Source of the DNA: Aureobasidium sp. EXF-3400
Lineage: Eukaryota; Ascomycota; Dothideomycetes; Dothideales; Saccotheciaceae
NCBI GenBank assembly: GCA_024195585.1
Contig: SWBL01000470.1
Coordinates: 1-30,378, forward strand
DNA: 30,378 bases
Direction of reading: 5' to 3'
Shown here: one piece after another, positions 1 through 10,472 of the stretch
Layout of the letters: every line of letters begins with the position of its first letter
Numbering within the stretch: position 1 is the stretch's first letter
Program-made: the position numbers and the translations under genes
Notes under the pieces: model-generated
Databases searched by the model: none
What the model saw: only the letters and a program-made list of their open reading frames with translations
Told to the model about the DNA's origin: nothing

Positions 1-1733
1 TGTTTGACAGACTGATCCGCAGGAGCACATGCGGCGTCACTTCTGCCTCCTTCGGAGTCAAGCGGTCTGGCAAAATACTTTGCGATACGACTTGAGTCAG
101 AGCAGCCACATGTATGATCATTCTATGCACAAGATCTATTTGAGGGTCCTATAAGCCTATATCTCCGTAAGCAAGTTTTTCCACATCCTACAACGGTGTC
201 GACAAGACTCCAGAAACGGAACTTAGTCCTTCACCTCACAAGATTGATTTTCTGACGACAGTGCGTTTCACAGAGAACATGACAGAAGATAGACCTTATC
301 ACTGCATCCTCAAAGCCTCTATTCAGGTCAGGGATGATATTTTGGAACAGACTGATGATAACGTAAGTTCTAAGCGCTCTAGACCTACGTTCTTGCTCGC
401 ATTATCAATTAAGTCTACAGAGTACAACAACTCAAATCCCTCTCCGTCGCCAATCATCTGTTTGGGATTGTGCTTCTTTCCAACTTGCCAGCCGTTTTGC
501 GCTATGCGGTACGTACCCATTCTAATCGGTCTGATCCGATGAAGAGCCTCGGCCATACCTTCAGCGATAAGCTTAAAATCCTGATCGTGCATGTTGCATC
601 AAACACTTCAAGCTGAACAGCTGTATGCAGCCTGCAGGTATCAAAAGTGGCTTGAGCGGAGGGGTATTCCGCGTCCACAAAGCGCGTTCGGGACCATCGA
701 ATCCTTGCGAATGTGTCCAGACAGCACATGGATCCATTCGTTGGTCATAGGGACATAAGACCAACTGAAATTCGTGATCAGGGCATGCTACTGTAGAGCG
801 AATGCGAGAGCGCGCTGCCATTCATCTTGCTGTCATGGGAGCAGGTGATCTTTGGACTCTATCGTCGCACGGAGGTGTATCCTTGAGTCTCACGAGACCG
901 GAATACAGTATTCGTGGTGTGATCGTGATTGGCCTGCTTGTGATGCGCGCTGGGCATGCAAGATCGAAGTCTGAAGGAGACATGTAAAACGTCGAGATCT
1001 CATGGTGGGGCCCGTGGGGAACCGAGCACGGCTCGAATTTGTGGGGTGCCCGAGCTTTGCTACAAGACACAACTTTCTTGGCAACTCGTCGAGTCGTCGA
1101 CTGCACAATCTCAACGAGGCAATTCACTGAGGCTCCCTCCGCTATCGTTTGGGGGATGCTTCTCGTTGCGTCGAGTCTACGAAAAGGTTGATACGGGTTT
1201 CACAGAATGATGGTGCTGAGGTCCGATGGTTCCGAACGCGCCTGGCCAGTGCGTCAGCTTGACTGTTCTGTAAGGCCTCTACTCCATGTTTACACTTTCC
1301 TTCTGCGTTTCAGCTTCTCAAAACTTCTGTGGGCGCAGCTGAACAGCTTCCATGTGCACGCTGCGACTAAACACCAGCGCGCGCGGTACAGTACCTCCGG
1401 CCTGTCCGAGAATGGCACCCTTCCACATCAGAACAGCGAGGACTGTCGCCTGCCGTCTTGGTTCATGCTTCAACACACCCTCGCGACATGAAGTATCAAA
1501 TCACAGCGCATATGCATGCTTGGTTTAGACCATACCTCAGCTGGAAGTATCTGGACACCGGCTCGAATAAGCCTTGAGGCAGATGTTGTTACCCGCGTCA
1601 GAATTCGGAAAATGGCCCTCCAAGCTCCGCGCTGCAGTAGCTACGAACTGCCATCGCCTTGGTTTGGACATAAATATCAGCATTGCTCAAACGTTGGCAA
1701 GAGTTGTCTCACCATTCCCTCGTTCTTACGATC
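1..1733. other. Gene-poor left flank
   Basis: No protein family is recognisable on either strand here. Open frames are short (under about 105 residues), overlap each other in several frames, and several open only from non-ATG codons. The stretch just before 1734 would be the 5' flank of the membrane-protein gene. One short minus-strand frame at 323-592 looks slightly more protein-like and is listed separately. Confidence 0.6.
323..592 (-). other. Possible coding fragment, unknown
   Basis: An ATG-started minus-strand frame of 89 residues. Its first about 65 residues have a soluble, mixed-charge composition typical of real protein (for example the stretch GWQVGKKHNPKQMIGDGEGF). No domain is recognised. 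A GT...AG pair (GTAGGT to ATCAG) lies near its 3' end, but joining it did not give a convincing longer frame. It could be the remnant or a single exon of a gene, or chance. No neighbour supports a role. Confidence 0.2.
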
Positions 1734-3623
1734 ATGTCGACTAGTAAGGAAATACCACAGGTCAACACAGTCTCCCTTGACAGCGAGGAGCGCGCCTTTG
1801 GCGACCCTCAATGGAGGACTGGGTTGAAAGCTCGCTTCCCTTGGACAGGTGCCATTGCGCTGTTCACCATCCTTCTTTGCGCGAATAGCTCCCTGACCGT
1901 CCTTCTCGTCTCCGATGGCCGCAGGCAGTTGCACTGGGCTGAGAAGATCGGACCCAGTGTGTTGCTATCTGCTTTCAACGGTATTGCAAACATTTGCTTC
2001 GGAGTGGCGATTGCAAATGGCGTCGCGATCACCTGGTGGAGGAAAGCTCTCAGGGGTGCTACCATCAAAGAACTCCATCGTTCTTGGCAATTCAGCTCGA
2101 GTATCAAGGATGTTGTGCTCTACGGCAAATACTTCAACTTCATCGCCCTGGCGGCTCTGGCTGCGAAGCTTACCATCATCGACGGCATACTGCTACAGAA
2201 AGCTGCGGGTACAACATTCAGCGATGACCCGGTCAAGAAGATCAAAAGCGCGATGTTCGTAAACAACACGATGCCTTTCACAGCGAACATCGACAAGTAT
2301 GGCGTGATCGGGGATTACATCGATTGGTTTGGCACAGAGGTCGATACCTGGACTCGGAATGCTGGCATCTTTTCAAATGATTATGTTGACTGCAATGGAA
2401 CCTGTGTGCTTACCGTTGATGGCACCGGCTTTGGTTTCGATTGCCAGACCGAAGAAGTTGCAATCGACTATGGATTGGCTGTGTCACAAGAAGCTATCGA
2501 GCTGGCCTCTGTGAATGGCACCTCGACTCTCAATATCACCGCCACGCGTGAACTCTTCGGAGTCAGCTTCGAGACTCTATACGGAGCAACTGGACAGGAT
2601 GGCAACTACTCAAGGATCGTGATGAACATCACATTCACCAACACAACAACGAACGAGAACAATCACGCGAGCTGCCCAGGAACCTTGACTCGACACAGCT
2701 GCATCCTCCGACCTGCGACTATCAGGTACCCTGTCACAATCGAAGACAGTTCTCAGACAACCGCTAAAACTACCATCGCCAATATGTATCTCGGATACAA
2801 CACCACCTCTTACGGTGGCCAGCTTTACTACACGAACGATGGAGGCCAGACGTATTACCCTGAATCCGCCGGCTTCACAGACACTATACCCTATGAAAGG
2901 AGTACGCAACAGCTGCAAAACTATTCCATCGTCGCTTATAAAGACATCCTAGAGGAAGACCCTACGCTCGCTGCTGGATCGTCGACCAGAATTGGCGGTA
3001 TCTACTCGGTACTCGATTCATACCTAAGTGGGCTGAGCACTCTGGCTTACAATGAGGACAACAATTTCGTTTTGTACCAGATGGGCTTGGCTAACAACCC
3101 ACTATTCAAAAACGTCTACAACGCTTCCAGCCCCAGTTGTGGTTATCTATACAACGATCCGCTAGATCATATCATACAACGCATCAATCTACTGATGTTC
3201 ACTTTGTCTGTCGACCCCTTCTTCAACGGTTGGGAGAACAACTCCCCTTACTACACGACAGAAGTTTCAGGCAAGCAATACGGCCAAAGTATACACTATC
3301 AGACGAATAAACCCTTCATGTATGGAGCCCTGGCATCAATTCTTGTTTGCGTCCTCTGCGTCCTTCCCAGCTACTGGGGATACTGGCAGCTCGGTCGCGA
3401 TGTTACCCTCGGGCCATTCGAGATAGCCAATGCTTTCCGCGCTCCTATCCTCGATCATCCGAGTGTCGCCAATGCTGGTGTCAAAGTACTCATCAGGGAA
3501 GTTGGTCAGAGAGAAGTCAAATATGGACAGATGGTGCAGAATGATGCCTCTGGTCGCTTGGCTATCGCTGAGCCTGAAGCTGTACGTAGGGTACACCCGA
3601 GGATTCATGATCGAAGCATGTGA
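1734..3623 (+). CDS. Four-span membrane glycoprotein, unknown function
   Basis: A single-exon frame of 629 residues from the ATG at 1734. An in-frame ATG at 1683 exists, but the protein-like sequence begins at MSTSKEIPQ. Hydrophobic segments lie at about residues 38-60, 73-100 and 133-156. A long region of about 370 residues follows, rich in Asn-X-Ser/Thr sites and with scattered cysteines, so probably luminal or extracellular. A last membrane span lies at about 527-549. The WWRKALRG...LHRSW stretch after span 2 and LGPFEIANAFRAP after the last span look like conserved blocks of a fungal family of uncharacterised plasma-membrane proteins; this is from general familiarity, not a search. No catalytic motif is visible. 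The topology is inferred. It stands alone on the plus strand about 0.7 kb before the aspartic protease. Confidence 0.75.
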   Translation: MSTSKEIPQVNTVSLDSEERAFGDPQWRTGLKARFPWTGAIALFTILLCANSSLTVLLVSDGRRQLHWAEKIGPSVLLSAFNGIANICFGVAIANGVAITWWRKALRGATIKELHRSWQFSSSIKDVVLYGKYFNFIALAALAAKLTIIDGILLQKAAGTTFSDDPVKKIKSAMFVNNTMPFTANIDKYGVIGDYIDWFGTEVDTWTRNAGIFSNDYVDCNGTCVLTVDGTGFGFDCQTEEVAIDYGLAVSQEAIELASVNGTSTLNITATRELFGVSFETLYGATGQDGNYSRIVMNITFTNTTTNENNHASCPGTLTRHSCILRPATIRYPVTIEDSSQTTAKTTIANMYLGYNTTSYGGQLYYTNDGGQTYYPESAGFTDTIPYERSTQQLQNYSIVAYKDILEEDPTLAAGSSTRIGGIYSVLDSYLSGLSTLAYNEDNNFVLYQMGLANNPLFKNVYNASSPSCGYLYNDPLDHIIQRINLLMFTLSVDPFFNGWENNSPYYTTEVSGKQYGQSIHYQTNKPFMYGALASILVCVLCVLPSYWGYWQLGRDVTLGPFEIANAFRAPILDHPSVANAGVKVLIREVGQREVKYGQMVQNDASGRLAIAEPEAVRRVHPRIHDRSM

Positions 3624-4321
3624 ACCCAGTCGAGAAGGACGTTAAAAATTGGAAATCTGGGTGGCATTCTCTTGGTGCGATCTCGTGTCTACAGCAATAC
3701 AAAGTTCGTTTCAAAATGCTTCACACTCTCCCAACAACGACAGTATCCTGACACGAACTGGAGTGCGAATTGAACTGGCCACATGTTGACTTTGTTCTGT
3801 CTTCAACGATAAGGCCATCCCGAGCGCCTCGACTCGCGAGTATTTGACTTGCAAGTATGGAAATAGCACATTTGTCGTCACACCCCAATCAGGGATTGCC
3901 TATTCTAGACTAGCAGTGAGACATTCGACGTTGTGGCGGAAAAAAGCTTCCGGGAATAATGCCTGGGAATGTCGATCAGGGTATTTTGGGAACAGCACCG
4001 CGACACGAGCATGCGATTTCGGGGTTCTCTTCCTGGAACAGTTGACAGTTGAGAAAGTCACCGCCTTGTTCCTCGATATTGGCTTGCTCTGCAGGTTTCG
4101 AAAGTAAAGTACTACAACCAACCGGCTCTCTCGGTATATGGATCCGGTTGTTCAAACTTTCGAAAATCAATACGAAGCATGACGACTGTCCTGACGTCGA
4201 AACTTTTGGACGCACTATAAGCAAAACACGACGCAATTGTCGCATGAACATATATATATGACAGGCTCCCCCTTCACCGGTGTGCATCTTCTGACTTTCC
4301 AGCTCCAACCGTCATTATACC
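3624..4321. other. Intergenic, protease 5' flank
   Basis: About 700 bp without a supported gene; the open frames overlap in conflicting frames. The right half should hold the promoter of the aspartic protease: a TATA-like run at 4249-4260 and a CRE-like TGACGTC at 4192-4198. Nothing else is recognised. Confidence 0.5.
4249..4260 (+). promoter_or_regulatory. TATA-like element of protease gene
   Basis: The sequence CATATATATATG lies about 60-70 bp before the ATG at 4322, a plausible distance for a fungal TATA box with a short 5' UTR. No experimental support; the assignment rests on sequence and spacing. Confidence 0.4.
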
Positions 4322-5655
4322 ATGTCATTCTCAGTCGTCCAGACCGTGCTCCTCTCAGCGACATTCATCAATGGTGCTTTTGCAACGAGCAAGGTACCAA
4401 AAGGAGCCATTGTCCTCCCCTTGACCTACAATGAGTTCACAGCAGCTTACTATGCCCCGTTCGAAGTCGGCACACCTCCTCAAACTGAATACCTCAAGGT
4501 CGACACTGGCTCTCCAACCGTTTCCTTTCTCGATCCACGAAATTCATTGTGCGAACAGAGCAACCATCCGTGCATGAGATATGGCACGTTTGATAACGAG
4601 ACCTCATCGTACGTATCCAGCAGAGTCCACTTCCTACTGGCAGATATACTGACACAGCGGCATCCAGTACATGTGTCTACCAAGGCCCTCGCTTTGTAGA
4701 TGAGCTGGAAGATTTTGGTGTTGGTGTTTATCTCAAGGACACTATCCCACTACAGGGTGTCACTACTAAGGACGTCGATTTCGGCTATCTCACTTCGTAT
4801 GGCAACCCAAGTGGGATTCTCGACCCGGCAGCAACTATCGCAGGTAAGCTCCCCCAGTTCCCAATGTTGCGGCAACGAAGTCTGGACGTCCAAGAAGCTG
4901 ACCAATTTCTACCAGGTTTTGCGACAAACTATCCCCTTGACCAGGGACCTTACCTGTTGGCGCAATTGAAGAATGCATCATCAATCAATCGCAGATCAGT
5001 CAGTGTTTATCTTGGTAACGACACTGGCTCTCAAGGAGCATCTCAATTGATTCTTGGTGGGTACTACGACAAGGCCAAGATGGCTGGCAAACCCTTCACA
5101 GTTGAGATGGTCGACCCGAACAGTCAGGAACTCGCCAATGGGGAGACCAATTCGGTCAATGTGACTCGAATTGAAGTCGTGGTCAATGGGAACACCACAA
5201 CCTTTATTCCAGGACCCTCACCAGACGTCGGACAGCCTACTCTTCTCGACACTGGAAACCCAGAATGGATCCTTCCTACTCCCGTCTTTGATGCCGTGGT
5301 AGCTGGTCTTGGTAATCCGACTGAACGAAACTACACTGGTGCGAGGCCTCTTCTCGTCGATTGTAAATATCGCTCCGCCAAATACGCGAACGGCCATATT
5401 ATCACTCAGTTCGGAAGTGCTGGCAAGATTGAGGTGCCTCTGCACTTCCTCGTTGATAAGTTCTCCGAAGGTACCTGCGGCACCCATCTCTATGAGGTGG
5501 GTGTTAGCAATGGCACGACTTCCTTTGGAGCGCCGTGGCTACGCAGTGTCTATGCTATATTTGATCAAGAAGCTTTGACGGTTACTCTGGCCCAGTCAAG
5601 ACATACTCATGAGGAGCATTTTGTTGCACTTCCTGAGGGAGGGTTCATGGCTTAG
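4322..5655 (+). CDS. Secreted pepsin-like aspartic protease (A1)
   Basis: Three exons: 4322-4608, 4668-4843 and 4916-5655. The introns are 59 and 72 bp (GTACGT...CCAG and GTAAGC...CCAG, with CTGAC branch-like sites), and the spliced frame is exactly 400 residues. Residues 1-22 form a signal peptide. The N-lobe has EVGTPPQ followed by the catalytic DTGS at Asp61; the C-lobe has LDTGNPEWIL with Asp266. Several Asn-glycosylation sites and one CGTHLYEVGVSNGTTSFGAP region near the end fit the fold. Family knowledge: A1 proteases hydrolyse proteins, usually at acid pH, with two aspartates. No propeptide is obvious and no GPI signal is seen at the C-terminus (ends GGFMA), so a soluble secreted enzyme similar to fungal SAP or barrierpepsin types is likely. 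The second motif being DTGN rather than DTGS/T is unusual. Substrate unknown. Confidence 0.88.
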
Positions 5656-5917
5656 CGGGATGGATGGAATATTTTCTGTCGATGCCTTCCTGACTTGACG
5701 ATCTTCATTTGTATATATTCTTACTCTCACTCTCGATTGCCAGTCTATGTTGTTTAGCTATGCACGGAACCTTTATCTATGTTGTAACATAAGTCAGACA
5801 TGGCTCCGTATTCTTGGCAACATGCCAATGACTCACCTCGTATTTCCCGAGGCAAACATGAGGGATCTTAACATTATTCTTCACGAACACTTGCCATCAC
5901 AATTCATATCAAGAAAA

Positions 5918-6592
5918 ATGATGGCAGCCTCGAACACCGAGATCAAGACGCTTCTTAGAGGCATTCCATCACTCAAAGGACCCTTTCGTCCCCTCGACTT
6001 ATCTTCCCCCCCTCACACACCCCACGAAGCTTTCCACGATTGGCTGCAAGATGCAATCGACAACGACATCAAAGAGGCACACGCGATGACTCTCTCAACA
6101 GTAGACGAGCACGGTTGCCCTGACGCTCGCGTCCTCATCCTCAAGAACATCGATCACCGCGGCTGGCATTTCGCCATCAAGGCAGACAGTCCGAAGGGTA
6201 GACAGATCATCAACAATCCCGCCGTTGCATTGACGTTCTACTGGCCTCAACTCGGTCGCCAGATTCGTATCCGAGGTGTGGCGAAAGAACTCCCAGCCGC
6301 TGAGTGTGTTGCCGATTTTCTGGAAAGACCTGCTGGGTCGAAAGTCACGGCTCTTGCGTCCAAGCAGAGTGAAATTCTGGTAGATATGGATGCCCTGGAG
6401 CGAAACTTGCAGGAGGCAAAGAAAAAGATAGAGGTGCAGCCGGAGTACGTCGCTCCGGCTTGGAAAGTGTTCGCTGTCGCCCCGAGAACTGTGGAGTTTT
6501 GGCAGGGCGCGACTGATCGCATGCATCAGAGATTGAGGTACTCTATCAATGAGGGGGATGGTCTGTGGTCTCGGGATGTCCTCTATCCTTGA
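5918..6592 (+). CDS. Pyridoxamine 5'-phosphate oxidase-like flavoprotein
   Basis: About 224 residues from ATG 5918 (ATG 5921 follows directly). The frame stays open upstream to an ATG at 5747, but that extension does not look conserved. The order of blocks matches the PNPO/PdxH family. An N-terminal RPLDLSSPPHTPHEAFHDW is followed by AMTLSTVDEHGCPDARVLILKN, typical of the FMN-binding split barrel. Then come GRQIRIRGVAKEL, FLERPAGSKVTALASKQS and the C-terminal FWQGATDRMHQRLRYS. Family knowledge: such enzymes use FMN and oxygen to oxidise pyridoxine or pyridoxamine 5'-phosphate to PLP; relatives such as PhzG act on other substrates. The ending DVLYP differs from the usual RLAP, so a divergent paralogue is possible. 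It lies 262 bp after the protease and converges on the PrpF-like gene. Confidence 0.85.
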   Translation: MMAASNTEIKTLLRGIPSLKGPFRPLDLSSPPHTPHEAFHDWLQDAIDNDIKEAHAMTLSTVDEHGCPDARVLILKNIDHRGWHFAIKADSPKGRQIINNPAVALTFYWPQLGRQIRIRGVAKELPAAECVADFLERPAGSKVTALASKQSEILVDMDALERNLQEAKKKIEVQPEYVAPAWKVFAVAPRTVEFWQGATDRMHQRLRYSINEGDGLWSRDVLYP

Positions 6593-7090
6593 ACAATACT
6601 GGAATCCATATCTGATGGTACGCAAAAGGTTGCCTACCTTATCCGATGTCCACGAACCAAATGCCATCATATCTGTAGCTTTTCCAGTACCTGTCGAGAC
6701 TGCTAACAACACCGCCATGCCGTCAAAGAGCATAATCAACCAGGCTGATAAAATTATGCTCGTCATGTCCTACGACCCTTGGCTCGCAGACTCACCTTGC
6801 TGCCAGAATGGACTGATCCTCGTCTAACCTGAATTTGAGCTTGGACGCACGAGCTAGTTCGGCGGTCCCGATGTAATTACCATCGAAGGTCTTGTCTATT
6901 CGGACTTTCGACTAGATATGATGGTTGCGTTCCGAACAGACGATGGAAGCAAGTTAGTTTGATTTACGATGAGCAATCAGAGTCCGATGAGGAAGCAGTG
7001 AATGGCGTTGGCATACATGTCCACTGTGCGGGTGTCAGGCTTGATGGGGCAACTCATATCTAGTCAGTACAACTTTACATCATAAGTTGT
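6593..7090. other. Intergenic between convergent genes
   Basis: About 500 bp between two tail-to-tail genes, expected to hold both 3' UTRs. A minus-strand open frame enters it from inside the oxidase gene, but it is antisense to a conserved gene and is not taken as real. No repeat or RNA gene is recognised. Confidence 0.5.
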
Positions 7091-8260
7091 CTACTTCCAG
7101 TGGATTGTGCCTTCCATTAGTCGTCTCGCTGTCCTCAACACAGAAGCATAATTAAGACTGCCGTCATCCCCAAACTTTGCATCGACCATCAATTTTCCAC
7201 TAGCGTGCCCAATCGTAACACCAGTTGCATCTACAGGTTCTGCTGACAAGCATTGATGCACAACAGATCCCTGGAGCCTTGAAGCTGCAGCCACTGACAA
7301 CGCAACGGTAACTGGGACAGCTTTGTGTGCTTGACCGACAGAAATGGCGCGAACTTTCAAGTCTACATCTGAAGTGTCTCCGGCTGATGCGACCATGCAA
7401 ATCTTTGGGACGCTGGCTGGGACCTCCGAAATCAATTCTGCTAATCCCATCGCGACACCTGCTTGTCTGCGAATCGAATCCAATTGTTTGAGCAGCGTTG
7501 GATGTTCCTCGATCTGCTGGGGCGTCAGTCCACCTTGGACGTCCAGATCCGCCGCCTTGACGAAGCAGCACGGGTTTCCAACATCAATACACGTCACCCG
7601 GTTTCCATCGAATTGGTCGACGCTGTTGCCAGTTGGGAGTAGCTTCCCAGTCCTTGATCCTGCGGGGTCGACAAAATCGAGCTTGACTTTAGATGCTGTG
7701 CCAGACACGCCGTCGATTTGAAAATCTCCTCGAGGCTCGAACACGCCGTTGGTGACGGAGAAGGCGGCGTGGATGATTTTGCCTGTGTTTGTGTTGTGTA
7801 TGCGTACTGTTGCCGACGTACTTTCGGGATCGACTTTGACAAGATGAGAGTCGACGGCGAAAGGTCCAATGGCACTCGTCATGTTGCCGCAGTTGCTCGA
7901 GAAATCAACCTCTGTGGTCTTGACTCCGATGGCGATGAAGGTGTAATCGACGTCGGCATCCTCGCGATCGGATGGGCCAACGACACAGACTTTCGAGAGA
8001 CTGGAGATGCCGCCGCCAATACCGTCAAGTTGGCGACCATGCGAGTCTGGACTCCCTAACGCACCGAGAAATATGGAGTCCCATTTCGACTGGTCTTCAG
8101 GTAAATCCTTGGGTTGGAAGAACACAGCCCTCGAGGTGCCTCCTCGGTAGTAAGATGCAGGGCAACTGCCACCCATTGCTGTCGAGCGGCTGAACTGACG
8201 GCGCAAAGTTGGCAAAACAACCTTGCGATTTACATCGGCGACCAGTCGGATGGACCTCAT
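7091..8260 (-). CDS. PrpF-family isomerase (DUF453), possibly mitochondrial
   Basis: A single-exon frame of 389 residues from ATG 8260; codons upstream of it do not provide an ATG. The first about 27 residues are rich in Arg, Ser and hydrophobics without acidic residues after the early Asp (RRQFSRST), resembling a mitochondrial leader. The mature part starts CPASYYRGGTSRAVFF and contains GRQLDGIGGGISSLSK and SSNCGNM (Cys124), then DVGNPCCFV and ARRLMEG near the end, the order seen in PrpF proteins. Family knowledge: PrpF isomerises 2-methylaconitate in the methylcitrate route of propionate breakdown. Relatives isomerise methylitaconate or oxalomesaconate, and the SNCGN cysteine is part of the proposed active site. 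No AcnD or methylcitrate gene is adjacent, so the substrate is open. It converges with the PNPO-like gene. Confidence 0.87.
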   Translation of the reverse strand: MRSIRLVADVNRKVVLPTLRRQFSRSTAMGGSCPASYYRGGTSRAVFFQPKDLPEDQSKWDSIFLGALGSPDSHGRQLDGIGGGISSLSKVCVVGPSDREDADVDYTFIAIGVKTTEVDFSSNCGNMTSAIGPFAVDSHLVKVDPESTSATVRIHNTNTGKIIHAAFSVTNGVFEPRGDFQIDGVSGTASKVKLDFVDPAGSRTGKLLPTGNSVDQFDGNRVTCIDVGNPCCFVKAADLDVQGGLTPQQIEEHPTLLKQLDSIRRQAGVAMGLAELISEVPASVPKICMVASAGDTSDVDLKVRAISVGQAHKAVPVTVALSVAAASRLQGSVVHQCLSAEPVDATGVTIGHASGKLMVDAKFGDDGSLNYASVLRTARRLMEGTIHWK

Positions 8261-8948
8261 TATATGTCGGAACAGCACAAGAAATCAGTGTTCTTGACAA
8301 GGGTCAAACTATGCATTTCAAGTTATGGACTTAAAGATGGATAATGTGAAGAGCGCGAGGGCTCTAAATGCGGACATCGAGTCTTGTTTGCCCTCGGCAG
8401 GATGCAAACTTATACGCGAGGGCTTTCCAGCCCTGCGGGAGAACACCGGCCCGCATCATCGAGATCCTCTCGGGAAACTTAGCTTTTGCCGCAGCGGCCA
8501 GGCAGGTTCCATGCCGAACTTTAGCACGACAAATCCGTTCCCACATGCGACTTCCTGTGTGATGATCTATCATCTGTCGTCGAATTCATCGGCTTGCGTT
8601 CTCTTGGCGATTTCTTTTCGGGGTCTTGAACCCCCAGTTGATGATAGAAGCACCTGTGTTACGGGGAAGTTGAGTAAGGATCCTCGAATCAGACAGCAAC
8701 GTGTCCAGTATGGAAACTTGACTTGGACTGCCTCTCCCACTCGCTCATGTTCCATCAAGAACCAGATCGAACGGGTCTGTACTCATCAATGGGTGTAGTC
8801 AGCGTGCTCGTGAATCACACGAGAACTGAGTCACAGCTTGACCGGACACAATAAGATTTCGTCTCTACAATGGCCCCCCAATGATATCGAGGAAAACACT
8901 AGCCCTTGAACATAGTCTCGTATCAAAGGAATCGTTTCCATCTACCAA
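8261..8948. other. Intergenic, PrpF 5' flank
   Basis: About 690 bp between two minus-strand genes: 5' flank of the PrpF-like gene and 3' flank of the membrane protein. Open frames conflict with each other. A GGGGTTCAAGACCCC-type hairpin near 8620-8640 resembles a tRNA T arm but has no matching remainder. Confidence 0.5.
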
Positions 8949-10472
8949 CTACAGAACTAGCAGAAAGACTTTATCAAGAGGAATCGCAGCGGCAGTGATG
9001 ACAAGCAGCACGCCAACATGTACAGCTAGCGCAAGCAGAATCCATACGTAGTCATAGGTGGAGCTGTATCCTATGGTCTTGGCGTTGACGTAGAGTACAA
9101 GGATCGAATAAACGGCGATACTGATATGACTCAGATGGATCAATATCTTGAATATCGTCGATTTGTATATCAGCATCTTGTGTTCGGATAATGCGGTGTG
9201 CTCTGTCGTATCTGCGAAAGACAAGACGAATGTTATCGGCGCGGTCTTGGAAACTTCACTAGACTGATTCTCTTCAATGGAAAATATTTCCACAGGAGTC
9301 GTCGTGATATCCTCCGAGGAGTGCGGTGTATGAGCGGCGGTGGGGATGTCGGAGGTGACATGAGAAGCTTCTTCTCGACGACGGTACAGCTCCAACATAG
9401 CACCGATCGGCTGCACCATCAGAATCAGAGGGACGAGCTGACCAAACGTCCAACTGTCATCACCCTGACTAAAGTTTGCATTCTGGTATCTGGGGACGAT
9501 GACCTGAACCGTGCCCCAGGCAAGGCCAACAACGGAGACCCAGAGCGAGGCGGCAAAAGAAGCTGCAAACTCGAACACAACCAGGAAGTCGATGTACAGA
9601 ACCATACATATGTAGTGTCTGAGCGATCTTCCCCTGGTATTGGTGATCGTAGTCGAATCGGCTGAAGATCCCCTACGGATCATGGACTCGAGAAGTTTTT
9701 CTGGCGGTCCTCGCACATATCGATTGAAGACAGATCTTGCGTCCTTAGAAATGCTGCCTAGCTTCCAGATGTATGAGGAGATCAACAGGACATAGGATAG
9801 AGGGGCATCCGCGTTGACGCCGCCATCATTGACTCCGCGGAGGAAGTAACATCGAGCAGGTACGGCCCAACCAGTCCTCTCGTCGGTATTTCCCTCCTGG
9901 GTGGCCCAAATGGCCCAACGGTTCGAGGTCGTGGGTACGAGAGCCGCAAGTAGAAGTATCAGGAGTATCAGCATACCCGCTAGGCGCCAGTAGAAGACCG
10001 GCTTGTGCTCTTCGAAGAACTGGCCCAAAACGGTCAATGCGGTCAAATTGACCGAGCTCGACATCCATGCAAGCATGATGACGACCTGAAAATGGTAGAC
10101 GTCCATACGATCGACAAGACCGACAAAGCCGGCAATCAACATCGCAAGTCCTGTCATAATCTGCTGGTCGCTGAAGAGCAAGACACAAGCGTCCAGTGCC
10201 TTTTGCCACGATTCAGAGATGAGAGGTCGCTTGGGGATTTTGTGTACCAGGTAGTCCACTGGACCAAGCAACTTTGGATCTATAGCACCGAGGAAATACG
10301 CCGCTATAGCAAGGCCGATGGTGATATATGCGCAAAGCAGGAATGCGATGACGCCGCCGATACCAGTGACATCCGAGTCGGCTTGAGGTATCGCTCCGTG
10401 GACCACCCACCAGGCACATTGTTCTCTATTGATGATTGGTTCTGTCGTGTTTGGGACCAGTGTAGAAGACAT
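8949..10472 (-). CDS. Multi-span membrane protein, unknown function
   Basis: An intronless frame of 507 residues from ATG 10472. Hydrophobic segments appear at about 40-63, 104-121, 127-151, 163-181, 224-240, 290-312, 315-335, and two more near the C-terminus (about 440-465 and 475-500), so eight or nine spans are likely. A polar loop of about 70 residues (HVTSDIPTAAHTPHSS onward, Ser/Thr-rich and acidic) separates the last pair from the rest. There is a Trp/Cys-rich extracellular-like N-terminus (REQCAWWVVHG). No transporter, GPCR or enzyme signature could be recognised with confidence. The length and pattern recall a group of uncharacterised fungal integral membrane proteins, which is inference only. 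Separate from its neighbours by 0.7 kb or more on each side. Confidence 0.72.
   Translation of the reverse strand: MSSTLVPNTTEPIINREQCAWWVVHGAIPQADSDVTGIGGVIAFLLCAYITIGLAIAAYFLGAIDPKLLGPVDYLVHKIPKRPLISESWQKALDACVLLFSDQQIMTGLAMLIAGFVGLVDRMDVYHFQVVIMLAWMSSSVNLTALTVLGQFFEEHKPVFYWRLAGMLILLILLLAALVPTTSNRWAIWATQEGNTDERTGWAVPARCYFLRGVNDGGVNADAPLSYVLLISSYIWKLGSISKDARSVFNRYVRGPPEKLLESMIRRGSSADSTTITNTRGRSLRHYICMVLYIDFLVVFEFAASFAASLWVSVVGLAWGTVQVIVPRYQNANFSQGDDSWTFGQLVPLILMVQPIGAMLELYRRREEASHVTSDIPTAAHTPHSSEDITTTPVEIFSIEENQSSEVSKTAPITFVLSFADTTEHTALSEHKMLIYKSTIFKILIHLSHISIAVYSILVLYVNAKTIGYSSTYDYVWILLALAVHVGVLLVITAAAIPLDKVFLLVL

Noticed and set aside
6095..6766. Minus-strand open frame of 223 codons with ATG
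   Set aside because: It is antisense to the PNPO-like gene, whose sense frame shows clear family motifs. The antisense protein matches nothing I recognise and is best read as a shadow frame.
7200..7571. Second minus-strand frame inside the PrpF gene
   Set aside because: Shifted reading of the same strand within a conserved gene; Arg/Cys/Ser-rich composition is typical of an off-frame translation.
8600..8660. tRNA-like T arm on the minus strand
   Set aside because: A GGGG-TTCAAGA-CCCC hairpin is present, but no matching acceptor stem, anticodon arm or D arm is found at the right distance.
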